A stretch of 17,107 bases of DNA from JBCBSK01 sp039819185 (GCA_039819185.1 JBCBSK010000075.1:1-17107); one strand, 5' to 3'; counted from the first letter of the stretch, positions 1 to 7,129 are shown. The notes: generated from the letters alone by a model not told the origin. Numbers and translations are program-made.

Positions 1-382
1 AGAACGCGGTGTCGCCGATGCCGGTCGATCCGAGATAGGCCTCGGCCGCCTTCGCCGTGGACCGGGGGTCCCGGGCATAGGGCTGACCGGTGGACGGCTC
101 CAGCACGTCGCAAAACAGGATCAGCAGCGGACGCTCTGCAAACGGGTCCATGACGGCCGTGCTAAGGTCCGGCTTCAGGATCATGTCGGACTCGTTGATC
201 GCCTTCCAACCGGCGATCGAGGAGCCGTCAAACATGACGCCGTCCGCGAACATGTCTTCATCGACGACGGACCCATCCATCGTCACATGCTGCATCTTGC
301 CGCGCGTGTCGCAAAACCGGACGTCGACATATTTGACGTCGTTTTCTTTCATCATGTCGAGAACCGACTTGGCGTCTGCCAT
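1..382 (-). CDS. glnA: Glutamine synthetase type I, N-terminal part (cut by window edge)
   Basis: Catalyses ATP-dependent condensation of glutamate and ammonia to glutamine in the cytoplasm. Only the first 127 codons are inside the window. The minus-strand ATG is at 382-380, preceded by an AGAAGGGG ribosome binding site about 7 bases away. The visible part is the N-terminal beta-grasp domain, including the family signature FDGSS at residues 51-55 followed by IAGW. The catalytic domain and the adenylylation tyrosine lie beyond the edge. It follows glnB by 85 bases on the same strand, the usual glnBA arrangement in alphaproteobacteria, so it is probably co-transcribed from the sigma-54 promoter upstream of glnB. 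The identification is secure from the N-terminal sequence; type I (GlnA) rather than type II or III follows from the start of the protein and the glnB neighbour. Confidence 0.96.
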   Translation of the reverse strand, partial: MADAKSVLDMMKENDVKYVDVRFCDTRGKMQHVTMDGSVVDEDMFADGVMFDGSSIAGWKAINESDMILKPDLSTAVMDPFAERPLLILFCDVLEPSTGQPYARDPRSTAKAAEAYLGSTGIGDTAF

Positions 383-428
383 TGGCTTGCCCCTTCTTGG
401 TTACCTGCTACTGAGCGTTAAATAGTTT

Positions 429-445
429 TGCCGGGTCTACCGGCA
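429..445. other. Small inverted repeat between glnB and glnA
   Basis: TGCCGG and CCGGCA arms flank a 5-base loop (GTCTA) in the 85-base glnB-glnA gap. On the minus strand it is followed by AAAA, not a T-run, so it is not a standard terminator. It could be an mRNA processing or stabilising hairpin, or an attenuation element between the two genes. This is inference only. Confidence 0.35.
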
Positions 446-467
446 GGTCGAGCCTCTGGGCTCTGGG

Positions 468-806
468 TTAGATGGCGTCGCCGCCACGTTCGCCGGTTCG
501 GATCCGGATGGCCTCTTCGATTGGAGAAATGAAGATCTTGCCATCGCCGATACGGCCGGTCTGAGCGGCGCGTTGGATTGCCTCGGTGGCCGTATCGATC
601 GCGTCGTCGGGAACAACGATCTCGATTTTCACCTTCGGCAGGAAGTCAACGACATATTCGGCGCCGCGATAGAGTTCGGTATGGCCTTTTTGGCGTCCGA
701 ATCCTTTGGCCTCCGTCACCGTAATGCCCTGAAGCCCGATTTCCTGAAGCGCTTCCTTCACCTCGTCGAGCTTGAACGGCTTGATGATGGCTTCGACCTT
801 TTTCAT
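468..806 (-). CDS. glnB: Nitrogen regulatory protein PII
   Basis: A 112-residue trimeric signal protein that senses 2-oxoglutarate, ATP/ADP and, through uridylylation, glutamine. It controls glutamine synthetase adenylylation and the NtrB/NtrC system. Length is exactly that of the family. The T-loop is intact, with the uridylylation tyrosine at Y51 (context RGAEYVVDF). The PII C-terminal signature TGRIGDGKIF lies at residues 83-92. The start is ATG at 806-804 with GGAG about 10 bases upstream. It is the first gene of a glnB-glnA unit and sits behind a strong sigma-54 promoter match. GlnK is the alternative paralogue, but the glnA neighbour and absence of amtB favour glnB. Confidence 0.97.
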   Translation of the reverse strand: MKKVEAIIKPFKLDEVKEALQEIGLQGITVTEAKGFGRQKGHTELYRGAEYVVDFLPKVKIEIVVPDDAIDTATEAIQRAAQTGRIGDGKIFISPIEEAIRIRTGERGGDAI

Positions 807-853
807 GGGTGCGCGTCTCCGGGACTTAAGCTCTGGTGGGCAATGAGGGCGTT

Positions 854-870
854 AGCACACTGCGTGCCAA
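854..870 (-). promoter_or_regulatory. Sigma-54 (RpoN) promoter of glnBA
   Basis: Read on the minus strand the element is TTGGCACG-CAGT-GTGCT. It matches the -24/-12 consensus TGGCACG-N4-TTGCW at every position but one and keeps the invariant GG and GC. The predicted transcription start is near 843, giving a leader of about 37 bases before the glnB ATG. NtrC-activated sigma-54 promoters ahead of glnB are known in Rhizobium and Azospirillum. I did not find a convincing NtrC enhancer. A widely spaced TGCATA (954-959) / TATGCA (984-989) inverted repeat lies 84-119 bases upstream and is the only suggestive dyad. Confidence 0.8.
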
Positions 871-1109
871 TCTGCTGCATCGCAGAATTCGTTTGGAAAA
901 CAAAAGGTTAACGAAGGCTTGCCGCAATCGAGACAAGTTGAGGGGCGGTCAGTTGCATAAAGAATCATCAAATGGCGCTTGAATATGCAGCCATGCGGTG
1001 GGGCGTGTGATCCCACAGCCCATTTTGCCTCAATCAGCGGCAATGGTGGCCATTGGGCAGAGTGTGATAGGTGAGGGTGGCGTGTAGCCCAGCCGGACCA
1101 TTCGTGACC

Positions 1110-2681
1110 ATGTGCGTCCTCCTAAGTCCTTCGGAAATGACCCGCGCGGACGCGCTCGCCGTGACGATGGGTGTGGACTCCTATGGTCTGATGCTGCGCG
1201 CCGGTGCTGCCGTTGCCGATGCTGCCGTCCGTCTGGCCAATGGTCGGCCAGTGCACGTTCTGTGCGGGCCCGGCAACAATGGCGGCGATGGGTTTGTCGC
1301 GGCCGAAGTCCTGCGCCGGCAAGGCGTGCGGGTCTCGCTGGCAGCCGTGTCCGATGCCGCGGTGCTGCATGGAGATGCGGCGAAGGCTGCCGCTGACTGG
1401 CAGGGGCCTATCCTACCGATCTCGGCCTGGCTTGACGCGGAAGCTGTGCGCCCTGTCAGCGATTGTGTTGTGATCGACGCACTGTTCGGCGCAGGACTGG
1501 CGCGCCCGTTGACAGGCGATGCGGCGGAGGCTGTGACACGCGTCTTGGAACGGGGTTGGCCTGTCGTGGCCGTCGATGTGCCATCGGGCCTAGACGGGGG
1601 ATCGGGGCAAGCGGACGGGCCGGTTTTTCAGGCCACGGAAACCGTCACCTTCTTCCGCTTGAAGCCAGGGCATCTATTGCTGCCAGGCCGGGCGTGTTGC
1701 GGGTCGGTGACACTCGCCGATATCGGCATACCGGAGCAGGTTCTTGGCGAGATTGGCTGCCGGACCTATGAGAACGGCGCCAGTTTGTGGGGCAGGGCAC
1801 TGTGCGATCGTCTGCCCTGCGCCGATCAGATATCTGACCGACACAAGTACAATCGTGGCCATGCGGTCGTGGTTAGCGGGCCACGCTTTCGCACAGGCGC
1901 CGCCCGGTTGGCGGCGAACGCAGCGCTGCGGGCCGGAGCCGGGTTGGTCACGCTGACAGGTAGCACCGAGGCTCTGCGCGAGCACGCAGCCCATGTCACT
2001 GCGATCATGCTGCGCAAGGCGCAGAACAAGGACGAGCTTGCGGCGTTTGTCGATGATCCGCGCATCACGGCAGCCTTGTTCGGCCCCGCTGCAGGTCTCG
2101 GCCGGAAGACGCGGGACGTTACGTTGGCGCTGTTGGAAGCGCAGTCTGCGGTGGTCCTTGACGCCGATGCATTGACCGTCTTCACAGACCGCCCCGATCA
2201 ACTCTTCAATGCAGTCACCCGGCACGGGGATGTTGCACGAGCATTCGTTGCGCAACCGGGTCAGATATCTGGCACGCGCGTTGTTCTTACGCCGCATGAG
2301 GGCGAGTTCGCTCGGCTGTTCGGCGATATCAACGACCAGGGCACCGGCAAGCTGGGGCGTGCGCGTGCGGCAGCGGCCAGGTCCGGCGCGGTGGTCCTTC
2401 TCAAGGGCTCGGATACAGTGATCGCGCATCCCGATGGCCGTGCGGCAATCAACGCCCATGCCAGCCCGTGGCTGGCGACAGCCGGGAGTGGTGATGTTTT
2501 GGCCGGTATCGTTACGGGCCTTCTCGCCTGCGGCATGCCCGCGTTCGAGGCGGCCTGTTGTGCTGTCTGGCTGCATGGCGAGGCGGGCTTGCGGTTTGGG
2601 CCGGCTCTGACGGCGGATGATCTTCCGGGCCTTGTCCCCGCAGCGTTTGCAGCAGCACTTGAAACCCTCACGGTCACGTAA
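1110..2681 (+). CDS. nnr: Bifunctional NAD(P)H-hydrate repair enzyme (epimerase + ADP-dependent dehydratase)
   Basis: Repairs damaged NADHX/NADPHX in the cytoplasm. The N-terminal YjeF_N domain epimerises R-NAD(P)HX, and the C-terminal ribokinase-like domain dehydrates S-NAD(P)HX using ADP. From ATG 1110 the protein has 523 residues. In the epimerase domain GPGNNGGDG is at 53-61 and VPSG at 157-160. In the dehydratase domain DADAL is at 351-355, LTPHEGE at 393-399, LLKG at 430-433 and the catalytic GSGDVLAG at 459-466. I chose ATG 1110 because homologues begin about ten residues before the conserved SPxEM motif. GTG 1071 would add 13 residues, and neither start has a strong ribosome binding site. 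The gene is divergent from glnB. A neighbouring PII gene is a common alphaproteobacterial pairing, with no known functional link. Also called nnrD/nnrE or yjeF. Confidence 0.95.
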   Translation: MCVLLSPSEMTRADALAVTMGVDSYGLMLRAGAAVADAAVRLANGRPVHVLCGPGNNGGDGFVAAEVLRRQGVRVSLAAVSDAAVLHGDAAKAAADWQGPILPISAWLDAEAVRPVSDCVVIDALFGAGLARPLTGDAAEAVTRVLERGWPVVAVDVPSGLDGGSGQADGPVFQATETVTFFRLKPGHLLLPGRACCGSVTLADIGIPEQVLGEIGCRTYENGASLWGRALCDRLPCADQISDRHKYNRGHAVVVSGPRFRTGAARLAANAALRAGAGLVTLTGSTEALREHAAHVTAIMLRKAQNKDELAAFVDDPRITAALFGPAAGLGRKTRDVTLALLEAQSAVVLDADALTVFTDRPDQLFNAVTRHGDVARAFVAQPGQISGTRVVLTPHEGEFARLFGDINDQGTGKLGRARAAAARSGAVVLLKGSDTVIAHPDGRAAINAHASPWLATAGSGDVLAGIVTGLLACGMPAFEAACCAVWLHGEAGLRFGPALTADDLPGLVPAAFAAALETLTVT

Positions 2682-2790
2682 ACCTTCAGACCTTCCGCGA
2701 ATGGCTTAGAGCCCTGTGCGTCTGGCACGGGCTTTGCGGGGTCAACGCATATCGGTGCTATTTGCGTCATAGTGGGCTGAGAGAGCTATC

Positions 2791-2934
2791 ATGATCAAGT
2801 TCGGATGTGTCATTTTGGGCTGTATCGCAGCTTATGTGTATTTTAGCGGTGTAGGCGATGCGCAGGCCGCCAGTGTGCTGACGGGTGCTGTTGTGTTTTA
2901 CGCGACACTGACATTTTTTGGCCTCGTGAACTGA
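2791..2934 (+). CDS. Candidate small membrane protein, 47 residues
   Basis: I do not recognise this gene. The ATG at 2791 opens a 47-codon frame ending in TGA 2932-2934. It encodes two hydrophobic stretches, about residues 4-20 and 28-46, separated by a short polar turn (GVGDAQ), so a two-span membrane hairpin is plausible. A weak GAGAG ribosome binding site lies 5 bases upstream. G or C fills the third codon position in 26 of 47 codons, lower than the strongly GC-rich third positions of the neighbours, so it may be newly acquired, fast evolving or not a gene. It stands alone between nnr and tRNA-Leu on the same strand. No function can be proposed. Confidence 0.45.
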   Translation: MIKFGCVILGCIAAYVYFSGVGDAQAASVLTGAVVFYATLTFFGLVN

Positions 2935-3021
2935 CGAGTCCGTCTTTACGCCGAAAGCCACTGGATTATCCGGGAATCTGCGTGATATACGCCCTCAGCT
3001 TAGGCCGTTGGAACGGTCGCT

Positions 3022-3106
3022 GCGGGCGTGGTGGAATTGGTAGACACGCGAGATTTAGGTTCTCGTGGGCTTGCCCGTGGGGGTTCAAGTCCCTCCGCCC
3101 GCACCA
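3022..3106 (+). tRNA. tRNA-Leu (anticodon UAG)
   Basis: An 85-base class II tRNA. The 5' acceptor strand GCGGGCG (3022-3028) pairs perfectly with CGCCCGC (3096-3102), followed by discriminator A and an encoded CCA (3104-3106). The anticodon loop TTTAGGT within the stem CGAGA/TCTCG gives UAG. A long variable arm (GTGGGCTTGCCCGT region) and GGTTCAAGTCC T-arm are present, as expected for leucine. It sits upstream of tig on the same strand. Confidence 0.97.
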
Positions 3107-3137
3107 TCGCTCTGGCGAGCGATGGTGTTTTCGTTTT
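3103..3137 (+). terminator. Rho-independent terminator of tRNA-Leu
   Basis: A perfect 10-bp stem ACCATCGCTC / GAGCGATGGT with a TGGC tetraloop (3103-3126) is followed by GTTTTCGTTTT. The left arm includes the discriminator base and the CCA of the tRNA, so folding of the terminator and of the mature 3' end share bases. Confidence 0.75.
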
Positions 3138-3276
3138 GCGCGCCGCCGGCTCCGGCCAAACCGGCGCGCTGGGTGCGGTTCGAGGTTTCCCCTCTCACCC
3201 GCATCATCTACGTGAGATTAGAGAGCGCCCGTGCCATTCGAGAGCTCGGCATCGCTGAACGACAAGAAAGTCCGTC
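3138..3276 (+). other. Structured leader between tRNA-Leu and tig
   Basis: Two further hairpins follow the terminator. One has GCGCGCCG (3138-3145) pairing with CGGCGCGC (3162-3169). The other is a two-step stem with GGGTG (3171-3175)/CACCC (3196-3200) outside GAGG (3182-3185)/CCTC (3191-3194). No promoter matches a consensus well. The tig ribosome binding site (AAGAAAG, about 3264-3270) is weak. The region could be a structured 5' untranslated region of tig. Confidence 0.4.
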
Positions 3277-4662
3277 ATGCAGGTCACCGAAACGCTGTCC
3301 GAAGGTCTCAAGCGCGAGATTCAGGTCACCATTCCCGCCGCCGATCTCGATGGTCAGCTCACCGCCAAGCTGAACGAGATCAAGGACAAGGTCCAGCTCA
3401 AGGGGTTCCGACCCGGCAAAGTGCCGTTCGAGCATCTGAAAAAGCTCTATGGCAAGTCGGTGATGGCCGAGGTGCTGGAGACGGCGGTCAACGAAGCAAC
3501 CCGCAAGACGCTTGAGGATCGCGACGAAAAGCCGGCGTTCCAGCCAGATGTGAAAATGAGCGAGGACCAGGCCGAGATCGAGCAGGTGCTCGCCGGCACC
3601 GGCGATCTGTCTTACACGATCGCGTTTGAGGTTCTGCCCGACTTCGACGTGGCGGATCTAAAGACGATCAAGCTCGACCGGTTGAAGCCAATCATCCCGG
3701 ACGCTGATATTGATCAGGCGATCAACCAGCTCGCCGAGAACAATCGTCCCTTCACGCCGCGTGACGGCGCTGGCGAAGCCCAGTCGGGCGATCGGGTGAC
3801 GATGGACTATACCGGCCGGATCGACGGCGAAGCCTTCGACGGCGGCAGCGACACCGATGCCGACATCATCATCGGTTCGAACATGTTCATCCCAGGCTTC
3901 GAGGATCAGCTTGTCGGCATCAAGGCGAGCGAAACCAAGACGATCCCCGTAACGTTTCCCGAGGATTATCCGGCTGACCATCTCGCGGGGAAAGCTGCCG
4001 AGTTTGAGGTCACCGCCAAGGCGATTGCTGAGCCCGGCGAGGTCACCGTTGACGATACGCTGGCTGAAAAGCTTGGCCTTGAGAACCTCGATGCCCTTCG
4101 CGAGGCGATCACTGGCCAGATGCGCCAGGAACTTGAAGGCCGCGGCCGCGAGAAGACCAAGCGCGCACTGCTCGATGCGCTGGACGAGGCGCACACATTC
4201 GATCTGCCGCAGACCCTTGTCGATCGTGAGTTCGAGGGCATCTGGGGCCAAGTCCAACAGGACATGGAGCGCGCCGGCAAGACCTTTGAGGATGAGGATA
4301 CGACCGAGGAGAAGGCGCACGCCGATTATCTCAAGATCTCCGAGCGGCGGGTACGGCTCGGCCTCGTCCTGGCCGAGATCGGTGAAAAGGGTCAAGTCCA
4401 GGTGTCTGATGACGAGGTCAATCGCGCGCTGATGAACCGCATCCGCCAGTTTCCGGGTCAGGAACAGCAGGTCTGGGAGTTCTATCAGCAGAATCCTGGC
4501 GCTGTGGCCGAACTCCGCGCACCTCTGTTTGAGGAAAAAGTCGTCGACTACATCCTCGAACTGGCCGATGTGACCGACATCGAGATGGAGCGTGAAGCCT
4601 TCCTCGCTGAACTTGCCAAGGACGAGGACCATGATCACGATCATGATCATGATCATAAGTGA
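3277..4662 (+). CDS. tig: Trigger factor, ribosome-associated chaperone and prolyl isomerase
   Basis: Binds the ribosome near the exit tunnel, shields nascent chains and has an FKBP-type prolyl isomerase domain. The protein has 461 residues, slightly longer than the roughly 430 of E. coli. The N-terminal ribosome-binding domain carries the signature GFRPGKVP at residues 43-50. The FKBP domain begins near residue 168 (GDRVTMDYTG). The long helical C-terminal chaperone domain follows. The last ten residues alternate His and Asp (five His, at 452, 454, 456, 458 and 460) and end in Lys, an unusual metal-binding-like tail. The ATG at 3277 is the family's usual N-terminus (MQVTET). The gene heads the tig-clpP-clpX-lon block, so newly made and misfolded proteins are handled by neighbouring gene products. 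Confidence 0.97.
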   Translation: MQVTETLSEGLKREIQVTIPAADLDGQLTAKLNEIKDKVQLKGFRPGKVPFEHLKKLYGKSVMAEVLETAVNEATRKTLEDRDEKPAFQPDVKMSEDQAEIEQVLAGTGDLSYTIAFEVLPDFDVADLKTIKLDRLKPIIPDADIDQAINQLAENNRPFTPRDGAGEAQSGDRVTMDYTGRIDGEAFDGGSDTDADIIIGSNMFIPGFEDQLVGIKASETKTIPVTFPEDYPADHLAGKAAEFEVTAKAIAEPGEVTVDDTLAEKLGLENLDALREAITGQMRQELEGRGREKTKRALLDALDEAHTFDLPQTLVDREFEGIWGQVQQDMERAGKTFEDEDTTEEKAHADYLKISERRVRLGLVLAEIGEKGQVQVSDDEVNRALMNRIRQFPGQEQQVWEFYQQNPGAVAELRAPLFEEKVVDYILELADVTDIEMEREAFLAELAKDEDHDHDHDHDHK

Positions 4663-4700
4663 GCCGATGGCTTACCTGTCGACATAGCTGGCAGCAGACA

Positions 4701-4729
4701 CTGGCGTTCCCTCGGTCCGCTGACTATGT
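4701..4729 (+). promoter_or_regulatory. Possible heat-shock (sigma-32-like) promoter of clpP
   Basis: ACTATGT at 4723-4729 fits six of seven positions of the alphaproteobacterial heat-shock -10 (CYTATNT). CTGG at 4701-4704, 18 bases upstream, fits three of four positions of the -35 CTTG. It lies 83 bases before the clpP ATG in the 149-base tig-clpP gap. The match is modest and untested. Confidence 0.3.
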
Positions 4730-4811
4730 GAGGCTGAGAATCGACCCAATGTGAGTCGGGCGCGCCGTTTTGGCCGGTCCGGCTCCTATTTCCGTCAAGG
4801 ATAAGTGACCC

Positions 4812-5441
4812 ATGCGCGATCCCGTCGAAACCTCCATGAATCTCGTGCCGATGGTCGTCGAGCAATCGGCGCGCGGCGAACGCGCCTATGACATTTTCTC
4901 GCGCCTGCTGAAGGAGCGGATCATCTTCGTGACCGGGCCGGTCGAGGACGGCATGGCTTCGTTGATCGTTGCTCAGCTCCTGTTTCTCGAATCGGAAAAC
5001 CCGAAGAAAGAAATCTCGATGTACATCAACTCGCCGGGCGGGGTGGTGACATCGGGGCTGTCGATCTACGACACGATGCAGTTCATCCGCCCACCGGTGT
5101 CGACGCTGTGCATTGGCCAGGCGATGTCCATGGGCTCACTTTTGTTGTGTGCCGGCGCGGCCGATATGCGGTTTGCGGTGCCCAATGCCCGCGTCATGGT
5201 GCATCAGCCGTCGGGTGGCTTTCAGGGGCAGGCGTCGGACATCGAGCGCCATGCGGAAGACATTATCAAGGTCAAGCGCCGGCTGAACGAGATCTATGTC
5301 CAGCATACGGGCCAGGACTATGAGGTGATCGAGCGCACGCTCGACCGGGACCATTTCATGACCGCCGATGAAGCCAAGGACTTCGGAATCGTCGATCAAG
5401 TCATCGAGAAGCGCCCGGCCAGCGAGAGCGCGGATGATTGA
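4812..5441 (+). CDS. clpP: ATP-dependent Clp protease proteolytic subunit
   Basis: Serine peptidase that forms the double-ring proteolytic chamber used with ClpX or ClpA in the cytoplasm. The 209 residues are the normal length. The catalytic triad by alignment to the family is S106, H131 and D180. H131 lies in the typical MVHQPSGG motif. The residue just before the catalytic serine is Met (GQAMSMGS) where most family members have Ala (GQAASMG). The ATG at 4812 is supported by AAGGAT upstream and by the rhizobial-type N-terminus MRDPVE. In E. coli the N-terminus is processed; here the cut site is not evident. The gene is followed by an unusually long 422-base gap before its partner clpX. Confidence 0.97.
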   Translation: MRDPVETSMNLVPMVVEQSARGERAYDIFSRLLKERIIFVTGPVEDGMASLIVAQLLFLESENPKKEISMYINSPGGVVTSGLSIYDTMQFIRPPVSTLCIGQAMSMGSLLLCAGAADMRFAVPNARVMVHQPSGGFQGQASDIERHAEDIIKVKRRLNEIYVQHTGQDYEVIERTLDRDHFMTADEAKDFGIVDQVIEKRPASESADD

Positions 5442-5863
5442 TGGGCATCGTCAACTTGTTTTGACCATCACGCGAACGGACGAGCATGCATTTGGTGCAT
5501 AGGCTCCGAGGGTGTTTTGGTAACCAGGCTGACTGGTAACCGTCTGCGTTAATCAGTCCTTGAGTCCTTTCTTGCGACTCTTAGGACTTTCGTGTTCGGG
5601 TTTCTGCCAAGGACATCGCGGATTGCGCCCGGGCACGCGGCTCGCTAGGCTTTGCCGTGAAGTGGTGTCGCCCTTAAACCGGCAGTGCCATGAGTTGGCC
5701 GGCATCGCGTGCTGGCCTTTGGAATGTATCGGTCGCAGGGCGATCCGGGAGAGAAGCAATCCGGAGCGCGCAGACCGACTGGCTAGGCAGAGGCGGCAGA
5801 TCAAGCTGTCCACGCGAGGCCTAAAACGACAAGCGGGGCGATCCCCGACCGGAGATTAGGTGA
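5442..5863 (+). other. Long clpP-clpX intergenic region with repeats
   Basis: There are 422 bases with no convincing gene. The frame at 5560-5859 is rich in Arg/Cys, matches no family I know and has no ribosome binding site. The region contains an ATGCA-N5-TGCAT dyad (5486-5500), a direct repeat of TGGTAACC at 5518-5525 and 5534-5541 (16-base period), and two GANTC sites (5562-5566, 5576-5580) lying inside an imperfect AGTCCT/AGGACT inverted repeat. A short CGGGG-CGAT-CCCCG hairpin (5834-5847) lies just upstream of the clpX ribosome binding site. CTTG (5559-5562), 17 bases, then CTTAGGA (5580-5586) is a weak heat-shock promoter candidate. The length and the repeats suggest that clpX has its own promoter and regulation, or that a small RNA is encoded here. 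Confidence 0.5.
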
Positions 5864-7129
5864 ATGAGCAAATCCACCGGCAGCGACGCGAAGAACACGC
5901 TCTACTGCTCCTTTTGCGGCAAGAGCCAGCACGAAGTACGGAAGCTGATTGCTGGCCCGACGGTATTCATCTGCGATGAGTGCGTCGAGCTCTGCATGGA
6001 TATCATTCGCGAGGAATCGAAGAGTTCGCTCGTCAAATCGGCCGACGGTGTGCCGACGCCGAAAGAGATTCGCGAAGTCCTCGACGACTATGTGATCGGT
6101 CAGAGCCACGCCAAAAAGGTGCTCTCGGTCGCAGTTCACAACCATTACAAGCGGCTCAACCATCAGCAGAAGAATGCCGATGTGGAGCTGGCAAAATCAA
6201 ACATCCTGCTGATCGGGCCGACAGGCTCTGGCAAGACGCTTCTCGCCCAGACGCTTGCGCGCATTCTCGACGTACCGTTCACCATGGCGGATGCGACGAC
6301 GCTGACGGAAGCAGGCTATGTTGGCGAGGATGTCGAGAACATCATTCTCAAGCTCCTGCAGGCGTCCGACTACAATGTCGAGCGTGCCCAGCGCGGCATC
6401 GTCTACATCGACGAGGTGGATAAGATCAGCCGCAAGTCGGACAACCCCTCAATCACCCGTGACGTGTCGGGCGAGGGGGTCCAGCAGGCGCTTCTGAAGC
6501 TGATGGAAGGCACGGTCGCGAGCGTTCCGCCGCAAGGTGGGCGCAAGCATCCGCAGCAGGAGTTCTTGCAGGTCGACACGACCAACATCCTGTTCATCTG
6601 CGGTGGCGCCTTTGCGGGCCTTGAGAAAATCATCTCGGCCCGCGGGCAGGGCACCTCGATCGGCTTCGCGGCCGACGTGAAGGATGTCGACGAGCGGCGC
6701 ACCGGCGAGATCTTTAGCGAGGTCGAGCCCGAGGATCTGTTGAAGTTTGGCCTGATCCCGGAATTTATCGGCCGACTGCCAGTTCTGGCAACGCTCGAAG
6801 ACCTCGACGAGGATGCGCTGTGCAAGATCCTGCAGGAACCGAAGAATGCGCTCGTCAAGCAGTATCACCGGCTGTTCGAAATGGAGGGCGTGGATCTGTC
6901 CTTTGGGGCGGACGCCTTGACGGCCATTGCGCGTAAAGCCATCGAGCGCAAGACAGGCGCCCGTGGGCTTCGGTCGATCCTTGAATCGATCCTGCTCGAC
7001 ACCATGTTCGACCTCCCCGGTCTTGAAGGGGTCGAGGAAGTGGTGATCAGTTCGGAAGTGGTCGAGGGCAAAGCACAGCCGCTCTACATCTATTCCGAGC
7101 GCGCCGAGAACCGCGAAACGTCCGCATAA
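5864..7129 (+). CDS. clpX: ClpX, ATP-dependent unfoldase of the ClpXP protease
   Basis: AAA+ unfoldase that recognises tagged substrates and threads them into ClpP. The 421 residues are typical. The N-terminal zinc-binding domain has four cysteines at 15, 18, 37 and 40. Walker A GPTGSGKT is at 118-125, the pore-1 loop GYVG at 151-154 and Walker B VYIDEVD at 180-186. The IGF loop that docks on ClpP is intact at 266-268. Sensor and arginine-finger regions (GLIPEFIGRLP, KTGARGLR) are present. The start ATG 5864 has GGAG about 10 bases upstream. In Caulobacter ClpXP controls the cell cycle by degrading CtrA, a likely but unproven role here. Confidence 0.98.
   Translation: MSKSTGSDAKNTLYCSFCGKSQHEVRKLIAGPTVFICDECVELCMDIIREESKSSLVKSADGVPTPKEIREVLDDYVIGQSHAKKVLSVAVHNHYKRLNHQQKNADVELAKSNILLIGPTGSGKTLLAQTLARILDVPFTMADATTLTEAGYVGEDVENIILKLLQASDYNVERAQRGIVYIDEVDKISRKSDNPSITRDVSGEGVQQALLKLMEGTVASVPPQGGRKHPQQEFLQVDTTNILFICGGAFAGLEKIISARGQGTSIGFAADVKDVDERRTGEIFSEVEPEDLLKFGLIPEFIGRLPVLATLEDLDEDALCKILQEPKNALVKQYHRLFEMEGVDLSFGADALTAIARKAIERKTGARGLRSILESILLDTMFDLPGLEGVEEVVISSEVVEGKAQPLYIYSERAENRETSA

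Noticed and set aside
90..425. Plus-strand frame over the start of glnA
   Set aside because: The minus strand encodes clear glutamine synthetase; the plus frame is Ser/Thr-rich shadow sequence.
3658..4656. A 332-codon minus-strand frame inside tig
   Set aside because: Antisense shadow of trigger factor; its start (alternating Met-Ile) is just the reverse of the GATCAT repeat.
5560..5859. A 99-codon frame in the clpP-clpX gap
   Set aside because: No ribosome binding site, no recognisable domain, Arg/Cys-rich composition typical of non-coding GC-rich DNA.
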